Source of the DNA: Aurelia coerulea | Taxonomy: Eukaryota > Cnidaria > Scyphozoa > Semaeostomeae > Ulmaridae | DNA length: 64,000 nucleotides | Direction of reading: 5' to 3' | Assembly: GCA_039566865.1 (NCBI GenBank) | Contig: CM076948.1 | Location: forward strand, 19,541,001 to 19,605,000 | Shown: in pieces, positions 29,101 to 44,100 of the stretch | How positions within the stretch are numbered: position 1 is the first letter of the stretch | Layout: every line of letters starts with the position of its first letter | Position numbers and translations under genes: made by a program | The notes under the pieces: generated by a model | Told to the model about the DNA's origin: nothing | Databases searched by the model: none | The model's input: only the letters and a program-made list of their open reading frames with translations

Positions 29101-32100
29101 AGTTGGGATGACTTAGTCTTTGATACTTTAATTATGGAAATTTGTCAGCAGATATCCTTATTGTGTGTAGATCATAAATACTTTAATTTGAGGTCCCTTC
29201 CAAATCAGCCCCTTGGCTGACAGAATATGAAAATAGAGCAATCCTGTGCTCAAATGTTACATCTTTAAAGACTCCCTAATCTCAACAGAAATCTAGTTTC
29301 ATGTTTGCAGTGCCGAGTAACACTTTCACAGAGAATACTTCATAGGTTACATGGCATTTTAAAATCCGTTTGACTTACTTGCTGTTTACTTGGCCACTAC
29401 AGTGAGTCTCGATATCCTTGTAGCAAGCTTTCTTTAACTTGTGGGCGAATCTGACATCTTTCAGTTCAAGCTACAAACGAGAAGATGCCTTACAATAGCA
29501 CCTTCGTACTCATTGCTAACGCCGTTTTAACAGTAGAAACAGATAAAAATCGTTACTTTATCGTAAGAATGGAAAGTGGCCTGATTTCGGTAGAGGATTA
29601 TGGCAGATTAGAAACACGAAAATGCAATCATTTTTCATACCGGGTGCGCCAAATAAACTGTGCACGTTTGGCAGGCAACAGTAAATCGTACACTGGACCG
29701 ATTTGAAGATTTATGACTTAATCTTTAGCAAAAAGGCTCAATTAGATACTGGGATTTTCTACAATTTTTTTCATTTTCAGTTTTTAGAGCTAGAAGCCAC
29801 TTTCTTAAAATTTTAGTGTTCGAAACATTGAAACCGATCAAAAAATATCGATCAAGTTTTCTAAAGAATCGACATAAATGGACAAAGAGAGGACTTTTTT
29901 GTGGTGATTTAGGATTTAGAAATCGACCAATTGTAATCTGCTGTACGAGAGTTCGTACTAAACCCCCAAATCACCCTGAAAACGTTTTCTCTTTGCTCAT
30001 TCATGTTGAGTCTTTTAAAATTTGATCGACTTTTTTTGATCATTTTCAGTGTTTTCGAAAATTAAAATTTTAAGAGACTCGCTTCCAGCTCTAAAAACTG
30101 AAAACGGAAAAATTTGCAAAAAGTCCTAGAATCTAAGTCAGGCTTTCTGCTAAAGATTAAGTCATGAATCTTCAAAATCGGTCCAGTTTGCGATTTATTG
30201 TGGCCCGTCAAACGTGCATAGTTTATCTTGGCACAGCCGGTATAAGAAACAGCAGAAACGGTAGGATCAATTTTTCGAAATTTAAGAAACTACCTTATCT
30301 GAATTAAAAAAGCAAAGACAATTTTTAAAATTTGCAGCTTTGACATTCCCAGGTCACTCAAAGATATTTCGACACTGTACAATAAAAACAATCGTTCTGG
30401 AATTGTTTTGAGTGCGAACTATCATATTAATTGTTTTGACCCTTTTAAAAAACTAGATTCAACTATACACTTCCAGCATGATAAAAAGAAAGAAACACAT
30501 TAGAAATTTTTGGCAGAAAGAGTGTCCTAAAATACGGTATAAGAAACTACCTACCAGCCTCAGACCTTAGTTTCTTGTAAAAATGGGTGTAATGCAACAA
30601 ATCACAAAGAAGCAATTTGTGGTCACATGCATACAATATATTCCATTTTTATTTAATAAACACGTGATATTGCCTAAATCCCAAATCAGTTCCAAATTAG
30701 TTCTTAAAAGTAATACATGAAAAATTTTCAAACTAGTACATAAGAATTTTAACAATCTGAAGCCTAACTACAAAGCATAACAGTTTCCAAACCGGACAAC
30801 TGACATCACTGCTCCTCCGCAGCAGCTATTTGAGTGGTGCAAACGTTTCTGGTGCACATTGCGTAAACTTTATCGTTCAGCAGGGACAGTACATTCGTTC
30901 CAAACGTAGTAAACAAAGGATCTACTTACAATTTGCCAGTGTTCTATGGACGCTGTGCATTTCATATCCATATCAACATGATGTTTATTCAAAATTAAAC
31001 AAGGTAGCACTCCTTCACTATTGCCCTCTTTCACCACATCCTGTCAAGTAAAAAAAAGAAACATGTGGTCTTAAATAGACGTCATCAAATATCGAATGTA
31101 TCAATGCTAAGACTCAGTTCACACGATGCTGATACAATTTGTAAACATTAGCTGAAATGTTGGTACAGTCTGTTCATTCAGACCACGTTTACACTTACGA
31201 GTACAGTTTTGATCCGTTACAGAGTTGGGTAGTTGGGTCTTGCTGGGCAACCATGTCCACCATTTACTGGTACAGTTTTGATCCGTTACAGAGTTGGGTA
31301 GTTGGGTCTTGCTGGGCAACCATGTCCAGTTGGGTCTTGCTCCAACCAGGTATTGCTATTTGGTAACTGTAGAAACATATAGGATCAATTCTTTCTCTGT
31401 GTCAAGGGATCCATGTCGGGCCCGCGTCTTCCGATCAGCCGTTTTATCAAACAGCCTCAGTTCTGCTCAGCGATCAGGCTTTTTCGTTTTACGTTCCTTT
31501 CAGAGTTGGGTAGTTGGTCTTTGTGTCCAACATTTTTCTTTTGCGTTTAATTGGGTCTTAGTTCCAACCAGGTATTGCTATTTGGTAAGTGTCACTCATT
31601 CGGGCCCGCGGCTTGGGAACTCGCTGACTACGTGTCCTTTTGTATTTTGTTGCATGTTTCTGCAATGTGGTTGTATTTGTTGCATGTTTCTGTGTTTTAA
31701 TTGATACACAAAATAGTTGTTACGGTTCAAGATCGTTTACACTGCTCCAGAACTAAACTATTATATATAAATAGAAGAACAAAAATGCTACGAATTAGCA
31801 GGAACAGTATAAAGGGGAGGATGATCCGTTAAACTCTTGCTACGGATCCAAAGATGTACTGGTACAGTGTAAAACGAGGTCAAAGTTTATGGACAGATTC
31901 AGAACATTAGTTCTAAACCACAGCGCTAAATATTTCCTCGTGTTTCATGTTGACACTGTTCATGTGGACCCTGTTCTTGCGGTCTCCTTTTAAAGCTGTC
32001 TTTGGATAGCAAAATACCATTTACAGAGCCTTCCTAAAAATGTCTTATGTCTAAGTTTGCATGAAAAGGGCGCACAGCAGCATCTTTGCACGCAAAATGA

Positions 32101-35100
32101 TGCTTTATCAGACCGGGAACCGATAAATGTCCATGAATAAATTGAACAGACTGTACCATCACATCTTCTGCCGTAGTAAAATAGTGCCGGTTTCGCGTGA
32201 ACGAAGTCTAATCTTAATATAAGCTCTTTGGTACTTAGGCCCCTGGTTACACGATACGAGATAGCTATCGTCATGAAGCGTTTTAGGATGTCTTCCGATA
32301 TTTTGTTGAATCTAAAAACACAAGAATCAATAGACAAATGCAGTCAGAGTAAGCTGGGGGGGGGGGCAGGAAACTTATTAAAACTGAATATTCCAGACAT
32401 CTGTTAGGTACTCTATGCATGTTTCTGAAATATTTATGGTTGAGAACAGCATGAAAAATATCAAATAGACTATTTACCTGACAGAATTTTAATACCATCG
32501 GTGCACAAGCAGTGATGAGATCTTTATCCAGTTCAATATCCTAGAAAGAATAAATAGCAATTTCAATATCCTAGAAAGTCTTTGTCCTTCGTAATGTAGT
32601 TTTACAGTAAAGTTTTTTTGATAAACTACCAGGTGCACCAAAATAAACTATGCACTTTTGGCAGGCCACGATAAATTGTAGACTGGACCGATTTTAGAGA
32701 TTTATGAGCTAATCTTTAGCTAAGATCCTCAATTAGATGCCAGTATTTTTTGAGTACTTATTATTATTATTATTATTATCGATTTATTTAAAGTTGGCTA
32801 TTTATTTAGCTAAAATAACAGCTAATTAAGGCCAACTAGAACTAAAAGAAAATACATTATAATTTACAAAGAAAAACAATTGACAAAATTAATTAATCTA
32901 AAAACCCTAAATCTTTGATAAAAACTTTACACAATCTGCAGGTGCATGAATCGCAATTCCACTGTTTTATTTTTCTTTTAAATTCTTGAATTGTGCTACA
33001 ATCTTTCAAAAAACTTGAAAGTGAGGACCATAAAAGGCAGCCTCTATACTGAATATTTTCTGTACCATATATTGTCGTCCTTACTTTCGGCAGTTGCAAA
33101 TGATTTACATTACGCAGACTATAATAGCTGTCTCTTTCTGCAAAGATATCTTTCATAAAAGTTGGGTTGAGATCGTTCTTTGTTTTGAAAATCTCTATCA
33201 TAAGCAACTGCAGATTGCGTTTGTGCGTGGTTACAGAACTATTTACATTATTTACAAAATCATTTCCACTATCTTTGCATACAATTCGCAATGCTCTTTC
33301 ACGAATTTTGTTTACCTTAGAATTGATCGTCCTGTCATGGAACATCCATACAAGGGGACAGTAATTGAAGCGAGTTAATGAATGCATCCAAGCAATTTTA
33401 ATTTGACAGTATAATTAGAGAGGCGAGCAAGTGCGTGCAATTTTTGATTTGCCTTTTTGCATAAATCTTCGACATGTTTTGTGAAACTTAATTTTTTTCA
33501 AAAGTAACTCCCAAAAGCTTTTCATAACACTTTAATTATGGAGTTACCAATAGTGACTACCGAGTCTTTACATTTGTTACCAAATATCATAAGGTGACAT
33601 TTGTCTTCGTTAAGTTTCATGTAATTCTCTGATTTTGCAAGTACAGCACTGTCTATTTCTAACTTAAACATTGATAAAGGTAAATACACAGCTGTCTGTT
33701 TACATAGACCTCAAGAAAGCTTTTGACACAGTTGACCACGATATTCTATCTAAGGAAGCTTAACTTCTGTGGCTTGAAAGGAAAAGAACTTGGCTGGTTT
33801 CGCTCATATCTCACCAGTAGACGACAATGCTGTAAGGTGAATGGGCGAATTTCAGCTAAAGACAGTATAACTTGTGGTGTACCACAAGGCTCATGTCTTG
33901 GACCACTTCTCTTTCTGGTCTATATTAACGATCTTCCTTGTTGTTTGAAAAATTCCCTTGTATCTATGTATGCAGATGACACAAGCATTTACTATGCCTC
34001 TGAATCTGTTTTGGAAATTAATCAAGCAGTTAATGCTGACTTAGAAGCTTTGAAAGGATGGCTTTGAAAGGATTGAAGGGAATAAGTTGTCTTTAAACGT
34101 TGCAAAGACAGAAGCAATGATTATAGGGAGTAATGGTAAGCTGCGAAAAATTGCTCTGTTGATTCAACCAAACCACACCTTAAGATTGGTTCCGAGGATA
34201 TCAAGTTGGTAAATGAGGTCAAATACCTTGGTGTTCAGGTTGACCATCAACTTAAATGGACATCTCAATTGGCCCTAACAACTAATAAGATCTCTAGAGG
34301 TATTGGTGCTTCGTTATGCCAAGCAGTACCTTCCTCTTTTAACTGTCAAGACAATGTATAAGAGTTTAGTGGAGCCTTACTTTAGATATTGCTGTCCTGT
34401 CTGGGGAAATGCTGGGGTGACTGCCATTGAAAAATTGCAGAAACTTCAAAATCGGGCTGCAAAACTCGTCACCAACAGTCCATTTGATGCTACTGCTTTA
34501 CCAGTTATTCGGGCGCTTAAATGGCCCACTGTCAGGGAGCTCATTGATTTTGAAGCTCAGAAAATGGTCTTTAAATCCCTCAATGGGGACGTGCCTTCTT
34601 ATATGAAAGACATGTTCACGAGAGTCAACAACTCTACCAGTCGTTCTCTTAGAAACGCTGAAGTCAATCTCAGGTTGCCATTATTAAAATCGGCAGGGGG
34701 GCAGAAATGTTTCGCGTACCGAGGCGCCAAGCTTTGGAACAGTCTTGGCCCTGAGATCAGAAATACTTCAACCCTGAGAGCGTTTAAAAAGAAGGTGCAA
34801 CCATGAATTTCACACCAATTCTTTTCTGTTTTCTTTCATTTATTTATGACAATTTGTAATTAGTTTAGGTTTAGGTTTAGGTTTTATAGCAAATTTCGTT
34901 TTTATTGTAAATTAGTAGTTATTTGTAAGTTTTTAGCATGGCCCCCTGTAAATCAATTATTATTATTGAGGTGCTACCATGGGTAAAAAAGATAAAATGA
35001 AATGAAAAATGAAATGAAATGATCAAATTTGCTAAAGACTCAACATGAATGGACAAATAGAGAACGTTTTCGTGATGATTTGGGAATTTAGAAATTGATC

Positions 35101-38100
35101 AGTTATAATCCAATGCACGAGTGTTAGTTCTATGTTGGAAGGAATGTAAAAATACTCTTAATGATACTACAAAGAAATGTATTTCCTTTTGAAGTTTCAT
35201 TGAAATTATGCTTTGGTGCAGGTTGTGCTCCTGTGTAAAGGGGGTTAAAAAAGACAAACAGGAAAGCGTCATGAGGCCAGCAACCAAGCAAGGAGTCTTG
35301 CTGAATTTTGATTTTGCGACGGCTTTTGAGGCGGCACTTTATTGCAACTACTACAGAATTTTGCAACAGACCAATCTCTGAAATCATGCTCGTGCAGTAG
35401 TTTACATTAATCAATTTCTAAATCCCTAATCACCCAGAAAACGGTTTCTCTTTGTCCATTCATGCTCATTGTTCAGTCTTTAGAAAATCTGATCGACGCT
35501 TTCTGATCGTTTTCAGTGCTTTCGAAAACCAAATTTCAAGAAACTCGCTCATAGCTCCAAAATATGGAAACAAAGAAATGTGCAAGAAATCGAAGAATCT
35601 AACTCGGGCTTTCTACTAAAGATTAAGTCATAAATCTTCAAATCGGTGAAGTGTGCGATTTATCGTGGCCTGCCAATAGTGCATAGTTTATTTTGGTGCA
35701 CCCGGTATACTATTTATTGATTATCAAATCTCATTCTTTTCCCTCCTCGTTGCTGCGGTACTTCTTACTTTCTCAGGGGTACCAAAATCTGTCCCAGTAT
35801 CTTATGAAGTCTTCTGGAATAATCAAGACAGAAGAACTTCTCTGTAAGGTTTTCATTCGCTATCTCAAAATGTAGGTTCGATTCCGACACTTCTTTGTAT
35901 TTGTCAAATGCTATTCATTCTTAGAGTAACAAATGGTGCATTTAAGCTGCAATACGTCTTTCACATCTTCCAAGATGCGTTGTAAAAAGTTCCCATTTTC
36001 GACAGGCCATCATAAATTGCATACAAAGCAGATTTGAAAGATTGAAGATTAATCTTTTAAGCAGGCAGCGTTGTTCTACTCAAAAGAGTTATGTTGCACC
36101 ACCTATGGTGCTCGTTTGATAAAACATCATCCCAACCACACATAGCAACAACAATTGATTCAAAATGTCCTACCTCTGATTCACGTTCTGTGAAATTTCC
36201 AATAGCATATTTGCATTTTGCTTCCAGATCGTCGTAGTGATCTTGCAAGCATTGAACCTCCTAAATGAAACAATTTCACAATGAAACAAATAAATATAAG
36301 CGAGGAAATCAGCCCTTGAACAAATTCCTTCTTGAAAAAATATAAAATAAACACAGCATTCTTGAAATTAGCCTATACAAAGACCACATAAATTGTTGCG
36401 GATACAGTCCGGCTTAGTCTTACCCAATTCAGGCCACAGTTATGGAAACCCCTGTTTCTCCTAATTGTTCAATTTTGTGCAGTAAATCATTCAGGTTGAG
36501 TACCCCCGATTTGCGATGGGTTCGCTTTTTGTTCTGCTTCCGTTGTTTAGCCTGAACTGGAAAACCTACAGAAGAATGGCGTGTCGTACGCATGCTCCAA
36601 TCTATCAAAAGTGTAGATTTCCAGGAAGTGTTGCTATTTTATGTTAAGGCTATTTAATGTCATAGAACCACATCAGTTGGACATTTGCGACGAACTGTAA
36701 TGGCAAGCGCTTTGCAAAAACAACGTTACATGAAAATAAACTATCGAAGCTAAATTTTCACTGAACTAAGATGGGCAATTCTTACAACCATTGCTCTGGC
36801 ATATGAGAATTGTACCATCTCAAGATTCTGTCAACCAGCATCGGCGCCCTTTGATCGTCTGTTGCCTCCAACTCAACGAATTCATCTGGCACTGTTCCAT
36901 AGTTATCGTCATCTCGTTCTCCTATCAAGATATCATCGTCTTCAGTGAGTTGGAAGCCAGTTGGAAGTTCAGTGAGTTGATGAGTTTGCCTTTATCGCCA
37001 TTGTTTCCATATCCCACTCAAGAATTTGCAACAAATAGGCCCGAAATAGGGCACTCGCTGATTGCAGGCGAAATGCATTCTGTGTGAAGAAATGAGTGGC
37101 CACAACCATGAAAGATTCACTAGCAGGACTCATCGTATAATATCCGGGTTTGTCATATTTTCTGTGAGATGCAAGGTAGTATTCTTGAAGTTCAGAAAGC
37201 CTTGAGAGCAGGGTTGGCTCCACAACCCCCATAATCCCATATAGCTACAACAGACATGCAGTCTAATGCACAAAAACAAGGACGGGTAAGTTTTACATTT
37301 ACTTAGATGAAAGTTTTTTCGTCATAGTTGGCAAAATTGTCCCATTCATTGTAAACAACTTTAAAATCACAGTTGAAAGTACTACACCAAATCAGCAGAG
37401 ACGCAATAGGAATTATATTTCGTTGAATCAAAGTTGTTGAACCAATTTGGCTCAGTTGAAATCGTGGGAAAAAATGAGATTGTGCATTCCAAGGGCCACA
37501 TTCGCAACGAAATTTGCATAACGAAAAGGTTGAAACAAACTTTACAACTAGAAAATCTAAAGGGTATACGCGTATCTTTTTTATGCAAGAAAATGCTTGT
37601 GAGAAACTGCATGCTTTGCTTGTGTTTTCAAACATTATGAAACCAAACTACACACTCGGATTCGAAAAGCTACGAATGTTTTTAATTTGAAGTTAATATT
37701 TTCCTAGGTCACCTGAAAGTATTTTGATACTGTGCAGTACTGAAATATTTCTGAATTTGTAATGCCATTTCTGTTAATACTTGCTTTGGAATTTCATAAG
37801 ATACTCCCAAGACATAGAGAGACTCCTCACAAACTTTTTGAATAAAATGGCCGAAAATTTAAGAAACTGGCTAAAAATGTTTGTACTCACTCATAGTGTG
37901 CTGTGATCCACGATTTTAATCAAAAAAGCCATTATGGTGATCACGATGAAATTTTACAAACCGGTTCAACCAACTTGGTCATTGCTCTCGTTGAAGTTTG
38001 ACCATCTTTTGCCAATTTTTTGAACACGTTCAGTTGCTTTTGAAGGCGATTAGATTTTATATTAGCAATCTCCGTTTCTGTATCATTCTTTATTCATACT

Positions 38101-41100
38101 TCATGTAAGGGAAAGGGATTCCCACATTTCTGTGAAAATCCTCCAGGCATCTCGCGAACTTTTTCCGTAAACACAGGCATACTTCAGCCTACAACATTAG
38201 GCCAAAATTTAGCCGGCACAAGAACTAAGATTTTCCCGCCAAAACTTTCCCGCCGAGACATTCCGATAAAATTTCACCCCCGGGAGGAGCTGAGCTGAAC
38301 AGTGAAGGGGTATGTAAAGAGTGAAAAACGCATTTTGGTTCTTGCAGCAAAAAGATCGAGTCCCTTTGTCAGAACATGTTTTGCAAGATGTTAGATAGGC
38401 TAGTGATACCCTGTTTCTATAAGCAATAAAAGGCCACTTGACCTTAGTGGGCTCCTTCACAAGTTGGGATTAGAAAATAAATGTGAAAGTGTTAATTTCA
38501 GGGTCGTACTTTTAAAATAATCTTTTCGGGCTCGTTTTGATTTCCAAGTAATTTTCCTGCATATTATTTCGACAAGTAATGGCGAGAGCATGGTATGAAA
38601 CCTGCTCCAACAATGATGAATCCCTGATGATAGAGAGATCTCACAGTATTCTCAACAACAAACGACTCTCGTGGCTGAACTTGCACTAAACAAAACCAAG
38701 TGACGTTAAAATCAATATCTTTTAATTCACACCACACTTGACTGTGGTACACAAAACAATGCCAACGAGACAAAACACAGGCGGCTTGAATTATCGCGAA
38801 TTTCCAAAATATTAAAACTTTTTTATTCCATGAAAATTTTTCAAGACAGATTACTAATTACTCTTCCTACACATTACTCTTCACAACACTTCGAGGCTGA
38901 TACTACAGGGAGCAATAGATTATGCAATGGCCATTGCATGGAAAAGAATTATCACCTTTTTGGTGAATCAGCACAAATGCATCACCCGCCCGCAAAGCTA
39001 GCCTCAAAGAATCACCCCACCGATTCGCAAAAGTATAAATTAGTGAATGGTTCTGACCATACAGAATCAAGTCCAGGCCTAAGCCAATCACAATTTATAT
39101 TCAAATTTCCCGCACTTGACCTACCTCTCCCTCTTTATCTTTCGCAATACAATGAGCACCCAAATCATGCATACAATTCTCCTGTACTTGTGGCAATAGT
39201 TTGTAATTGGATGCTCTGGCATGCATCACTCTCTTCACGTGATCAGAACACTGGCGAGATACCTAGTAGAGAAAGAATTACAAATTAGTATTCTTTTTTT
39301 ATTCATAGAAAATATTACAATACATTCTACCATACTTTCTAATTACTATACAACAATAATACGGGGACGATACCATGAGGAGCAAAAGACAATGACTACC
39401 CCATGGCCAATACATAAAGATGCACAACGTCAAACAAAAATACAAGGGAAATTAACAGAACTAAAATAATTAATTGGCTACGAATACACAGTGAAACTGA
39501 AAAAAGTAGGTGCTTATGTATGGGAGTTTGCAGCAATGGAACATTTAAAAGCGTTCTGTAGCATGAATGAATTTGAGAGTTGCCTCGAGTAGCTTTTTAT
39601 TGTTGTCGATGGAAAGGAATACAAATTATGGAAAGGAAATTGTTGTACCAATAGATGGGTCGTTCAAGATTTTAGTTATTAAAGTGAAGGTCAGCTGGCC
39701 AATATCACAAGTTCATTGAGAAATTCTTCTCTTACGGCAAAACATTTCTTCAGCCTGCATTGGCATTTCGTGTGTTTAGGCTGAACACATCTAAAATTTG
39801 TGTATCTTGGTAAAAAGGTTCCTTACCAGCATATTTAGCTTAATTGTCCATTGGTCAACAAATTGAACCAAAACTATGTTTCAAACATCGCAAAATGTAA
39901 CAGATATTTGTGAAACAGAAACAGACCAGAATCAAAGCAAAAAAGCAATAAATAAATAAATAAATATAAACAAAACTTACTTTAACTTCTGTATCTGGCA
40001 TTGAATTTCGGTATAAACAGGCAACAACCATCCCATGCGGTAATTGCATGAAATCGCCACTGAAGTCAGGGGCATTGCAAATCTTCTTCGCGTCATCTTT
40101 GCAATCTTTGTATAATTCTTCATCAAGGCTACAACAAGAAGTATAGAATCCTGTCAAAGCTAGTTATGGAAACACAAAGAATCTGTGCTATCACAGAGCT
40201 TCTGCGGGGTGACATAATATCGAGAAGCATTGAATCCAATTCGGTAGTTCTAGAATGGTAATTTTTGACACTAATGAATCAGTCTCGATGTTTCTGGGGA
40301 GAACGTAGCACACATAAAGAGCTGCCGCGTGGATGTCCCAATAAAATGTCCCCCGTTTAGAAAGTTACCAAAACTCGATTCTCACACCTATCATACATTA
40401 ATTTAAAGACTGAAAACCTTATTCTGAGCCATACTCTTTAAGCCATATGAAAACCAAGCCTTGGAGTCACAATTTAGAGAATTTCTTTATAACTTAAGTC
40501 TCCAATTACTGTTTGCATTTCTTTCCGACATTTACGACCAAACTAGGAGCTTAATATGCAAAAAGATGATCTGGTAATTGTTAGTCTTTTTGGAGTATGC
40601 TTCGAAACCGGGCAGCCTTTAAAAGGGGCTAAATTTACTAATTGCTGTGCAAACAGAATATAGTCTCGAAAATCAAGATTTTGGATGACAAAATTTTGAT
40701 CGTTGTGATATCACCAAAGGAGATGACCCTAGGTTTTGCTCCTCCGCCTGAAATAATTGCATTGTTACTGCGATATTGGCAATGTAAAACAACAGAACAA
40801 AAGGACAATAACAACAGTCTGCGATTGGATAGAACAAACTGGTATAAAAGGAATTCCGATTCATGACACAAAACCATTATTGTTCATAACAATTGCTAAA
40901 GTGCTCGATTGCACTCTTTTCTTTTAATTCTTTTGGGAGGGAATGAAATATTTGTTGACGTGAATTCTCTGGTCCAGCAGGCAAAGCAATGTGCACAATT
41001 GACTTCACGACGGAGTTCTCTGAAGTTTAGAAAGAAACAAAGATTGAGTTTGGAGAAATTCATACAAAGAAAGTTGGAAAAACTTTCAAACCTTTGGGGC

Positions 41101-44100
41101 ATTTGCAGCTTATGAAACCAGGCAAGCAACGCCACAGATAGTAAGGAGAAATTAGTATAAAACTAATAAGAACCTCTCTCTTTTTACATTAGTCTTTAGT
41201 GCTCGCCAATTGCCTTGTTTCTAGGGTTATCTTCTTTAGTTCAACCACAATGCAGCATGAAGCAATAACTCGCGAAAAATAAGATAGGGATAGCAGCATT
41301 TGTTAAAAACTATTTACTACCAGTTTTAAAACCAATCACAAAATTAACTATGTCTGGGAAGAAAATCTGGTCTTTGATCTACTTGACAAAACAAGAATTT
41401 GGAATCGGTCATGTAGTCAAATTTTGGTGATTTTTGAAACAGGAATACCTCTTAAGACAGCCAGTTAACGGGACGCTTCAACGAGCGTCAGAAACATGAA
41501 AAGTGAATGACCTGACCTATCTGGCACGCATATTTTCCCACCTCTAGACTTGCACAAACTCTATTTCATGAAGTCCATCTGAACGAGCCCTTTCCCATGT
41601 ATCCCGGGTCCGCTATTCCAAAATTCCGTAATAGAACATAGGGGAGAGATAATATTGAAATGGTGGATCCAGAAACTGCTGCATAGAGAACGGCCAGGCG
41701 TACTGAGGAAATAGACTTTGGGTAGACATGGGGCAAGTCTATCCCGCCTCCAGTCTTTGATCATGTTCTTGCAAGTTTTGCTACTTTGGGTGGATTCTAT
41801 GCTGTCTGAAAAATATTTCAAAGTATACTGCCTCTGAGTGATAGTGAACTCTTTCCATATGAAAATGCTAACTTTAGGGACCTGGAGAAGCATCTTTCTT
41901 CTTGGTTATACTTGAGATTTTTGGGTTGTGTAGCACTCTGTTAAAAAGCCAGGGCTACTGACATCGACAGGTTCAAATATTTCGACCATGAGTTTTTGTA
42001 GATTTCTACAGTGGCTCTAGAGATCTCTCCTGATCTTGCCAATGGTTCTTCTAAATGCATAATAGCCATGGACAACTTTTAAAGCAAGCTTATGTAGGAT
42101 GGCAACCAAATGTTTCATTGTTGACAGAACAATAGCGAATCAATAGAAAGCGCATAACTTTGCAAGATCTTCATAAACTAACGCCCTGTTCACACTGCTC
42201 CGTTTTTGTTATGATCCGTTTTTGATGTATCGAAGCTACCCGTTCACATTGCTTCCTTTTTGTACAAAAACGGAGCAGGAAGCATCCGTTTCCGTCCGTT
42301 CACGTTGATCCACATGATTAAAAATATGGAGCCATCGATTTTCCATCGATTTTGATTAGTTTTGTTGTACATTTGTATATGGTAGACTAGATTATTTATG
42401 ATCGATATAAATAAATCTACAACAACAACAACAGGAGCCAAATATATCCGTTTGTGTGCATTCACATTGTTCCGGCTTTGTGACACTCACTGTTCAATAT
42501 TGGAGCAGTTTCAAAAACCTCCGTTTTTGTGGATATCCACTTTTGATAGCATTTTCGAAAACCTCCGTTATTGTGCCGTTTGTGTGCGGCTCAGTGAACG
42601 GTACCTAAGCTACTTCAAATTTCCAGAAGATTTCGAAAAAAAACCTAATCTACAGATATTAGTCATGCCTGTTAAAAGAATACTTGAAATATCTCAAAAC
42701 TTCAAGAAAAAGAAGCGTCCTGAATTTACAGTCAGATTCCCCCTATACTTCGCTGCTTGGAGTCGATCATACAGATTCTTCTTACAAGCATTGGTGGTTT
42801 ACTTATACTTTGTATTATGCAAAATTTATTGTACAGTACGACTCTCTTTCGGTTTGAAGCAAATTACAAATCACAAATATATCTGGAGGTATCCGCAAAT
42901 CGATACAGGGGATTTTCCTGCTACTGGGGAAAAAGACAACAATCTGTAGTTGACTGGTAAGATTTTAATACAAAACAACTAATTTCCGCCACCATCAAAG
43001 ACCATGTGCTCCCCAAGATCCTTGCACGTGCAGGACAACACAGGCTCTTTAATTTGGGACAACAGAACATGGTCGTCAGTTACCTGAAATCCCTTGCTAA
43101 GAAATACTGGAGATGAAACAGCTCTGTCTGACAAGTTTTCGGCATAGCTTCTGACCTGATGTTATCCATAAGACAGCTAAGAATTCTGCAATGGAATGCA
43201 ATAAGGTTAATGCGAACTTAATCGGTACGCTAAACGCGTGAGCATATAGAATTTGAATGCGCAAATAATCTTAAATGATTCTAAATTTTGCTGACCGTAA
43301 AAGCTCTGTTAAGCCCCTGATGGGCTTATCGAATTTTGAGAGGGGATTAGAGATAGTGATTGGGGGCTTACAGCCCCGGGGGGGCTTATTTAATTTTCGA
43401 GGCTCTAGAGGGGGGGCTTAATGATTAGCACTTTACTCTAAAATCTTTCTTGTATGAAAATGGGGGGGGGGCTTAATAGAGAGGGGGGGCTTATTTAATT
43501 TTCGAGGCTCTAGAGGGGGGGCTTAATAGAGAGGGGGGCTTAATAGAGAGAGAGGGGGGGGGCTTATTCAAGAAGGCAAATGACAATAAACGATAGCTTT
43601 TGGTCATTCACTTAAGATTCCGTTTACACAATGCCGGTACAAAATGAATACGGCATGAAACTGTGCCGTACTGGCCTCCCGTTTACACTATGCCGGCATA
43701 GTATTTACTTGAATACGGCAAGAAATGAATACGGCATGCTAACGAATGAAGTACCACGTGCAACTCGTCCACCAGTCCACCCTGTCCACCCTTTGATTCT
43801 CTCAATCTCTGGTTTTCTTTCCTATGACGTACCACGTGCAACTCGTCCAACGTTCAAGTCGGATTCACATCGAGGCGATAATCTGGCAAATGAGAGCATG
43901 CGCCTCGACAAATCCTCGCTCTGCGCATGGTGAAAACCTATTGTATTCGTTTTGTACCGGCATAGTGTAAACGGGGCCTTAGACATTTTGAGGAATTAGC
44001 ATACAATTTTATGAGACATGCACAAACTAAGGGAACTCAACGTAGTTTCTAATTTAGTCTCTATCATGATATGGAAAGTGAGAAGAGTGATGTTTAATAG

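Larger units (their letters stand above)
32629..35705. mobile_element. MITE family A, long form, interrupted by two LINE fragments
   Basis: TA-flanked ends ccaggtgcaccaaaataaac and tttattttggtgcacccgg. The left arm is 32629 to about 32756; the right part, about 35022-35705, includes the loop region with an ORF (35099-35287 minus) similar to the one in the 22440-23321 copy. The 2.27 kb between is LINE sequence, so this MITE is older than those insertions. Confidence 0.82.

Noticed and set aside
35865..35895. ggttcgattcc resembling a pol III B box (tRNA or SINE)
   Set aside because: No A box at the proper distance and no cloverleaf could be drawn.
38830..39288. Plus-strand 152-codon ORF
   Set aside because: It overlaps GLG1 exon 12 in antisense and a retroposon copy; no domain of its own.
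39715..39780. Possible Cys-rich mini-exon (PKHTKCQCRLKKCFA) with good splice borders
   Set aside because: Cys spacing does not match GLG1, and exon 12 at 39125-39262 joins exon 11 to exon 13 in phase with the expected repeat.
42398..42949. Plus-strand 183-codon ORF
   Set aside because: It starts inside a TIR element and has biased composition and no recognisable domain.
42970..43080. Extension of exon 10 into the downstream intron (frame VTDDHVLLSQIKEPV)
   Set aside because: The gtaact donor at 43083 gives a protein matching GLG1; the extension does not fit the repeat pattern.
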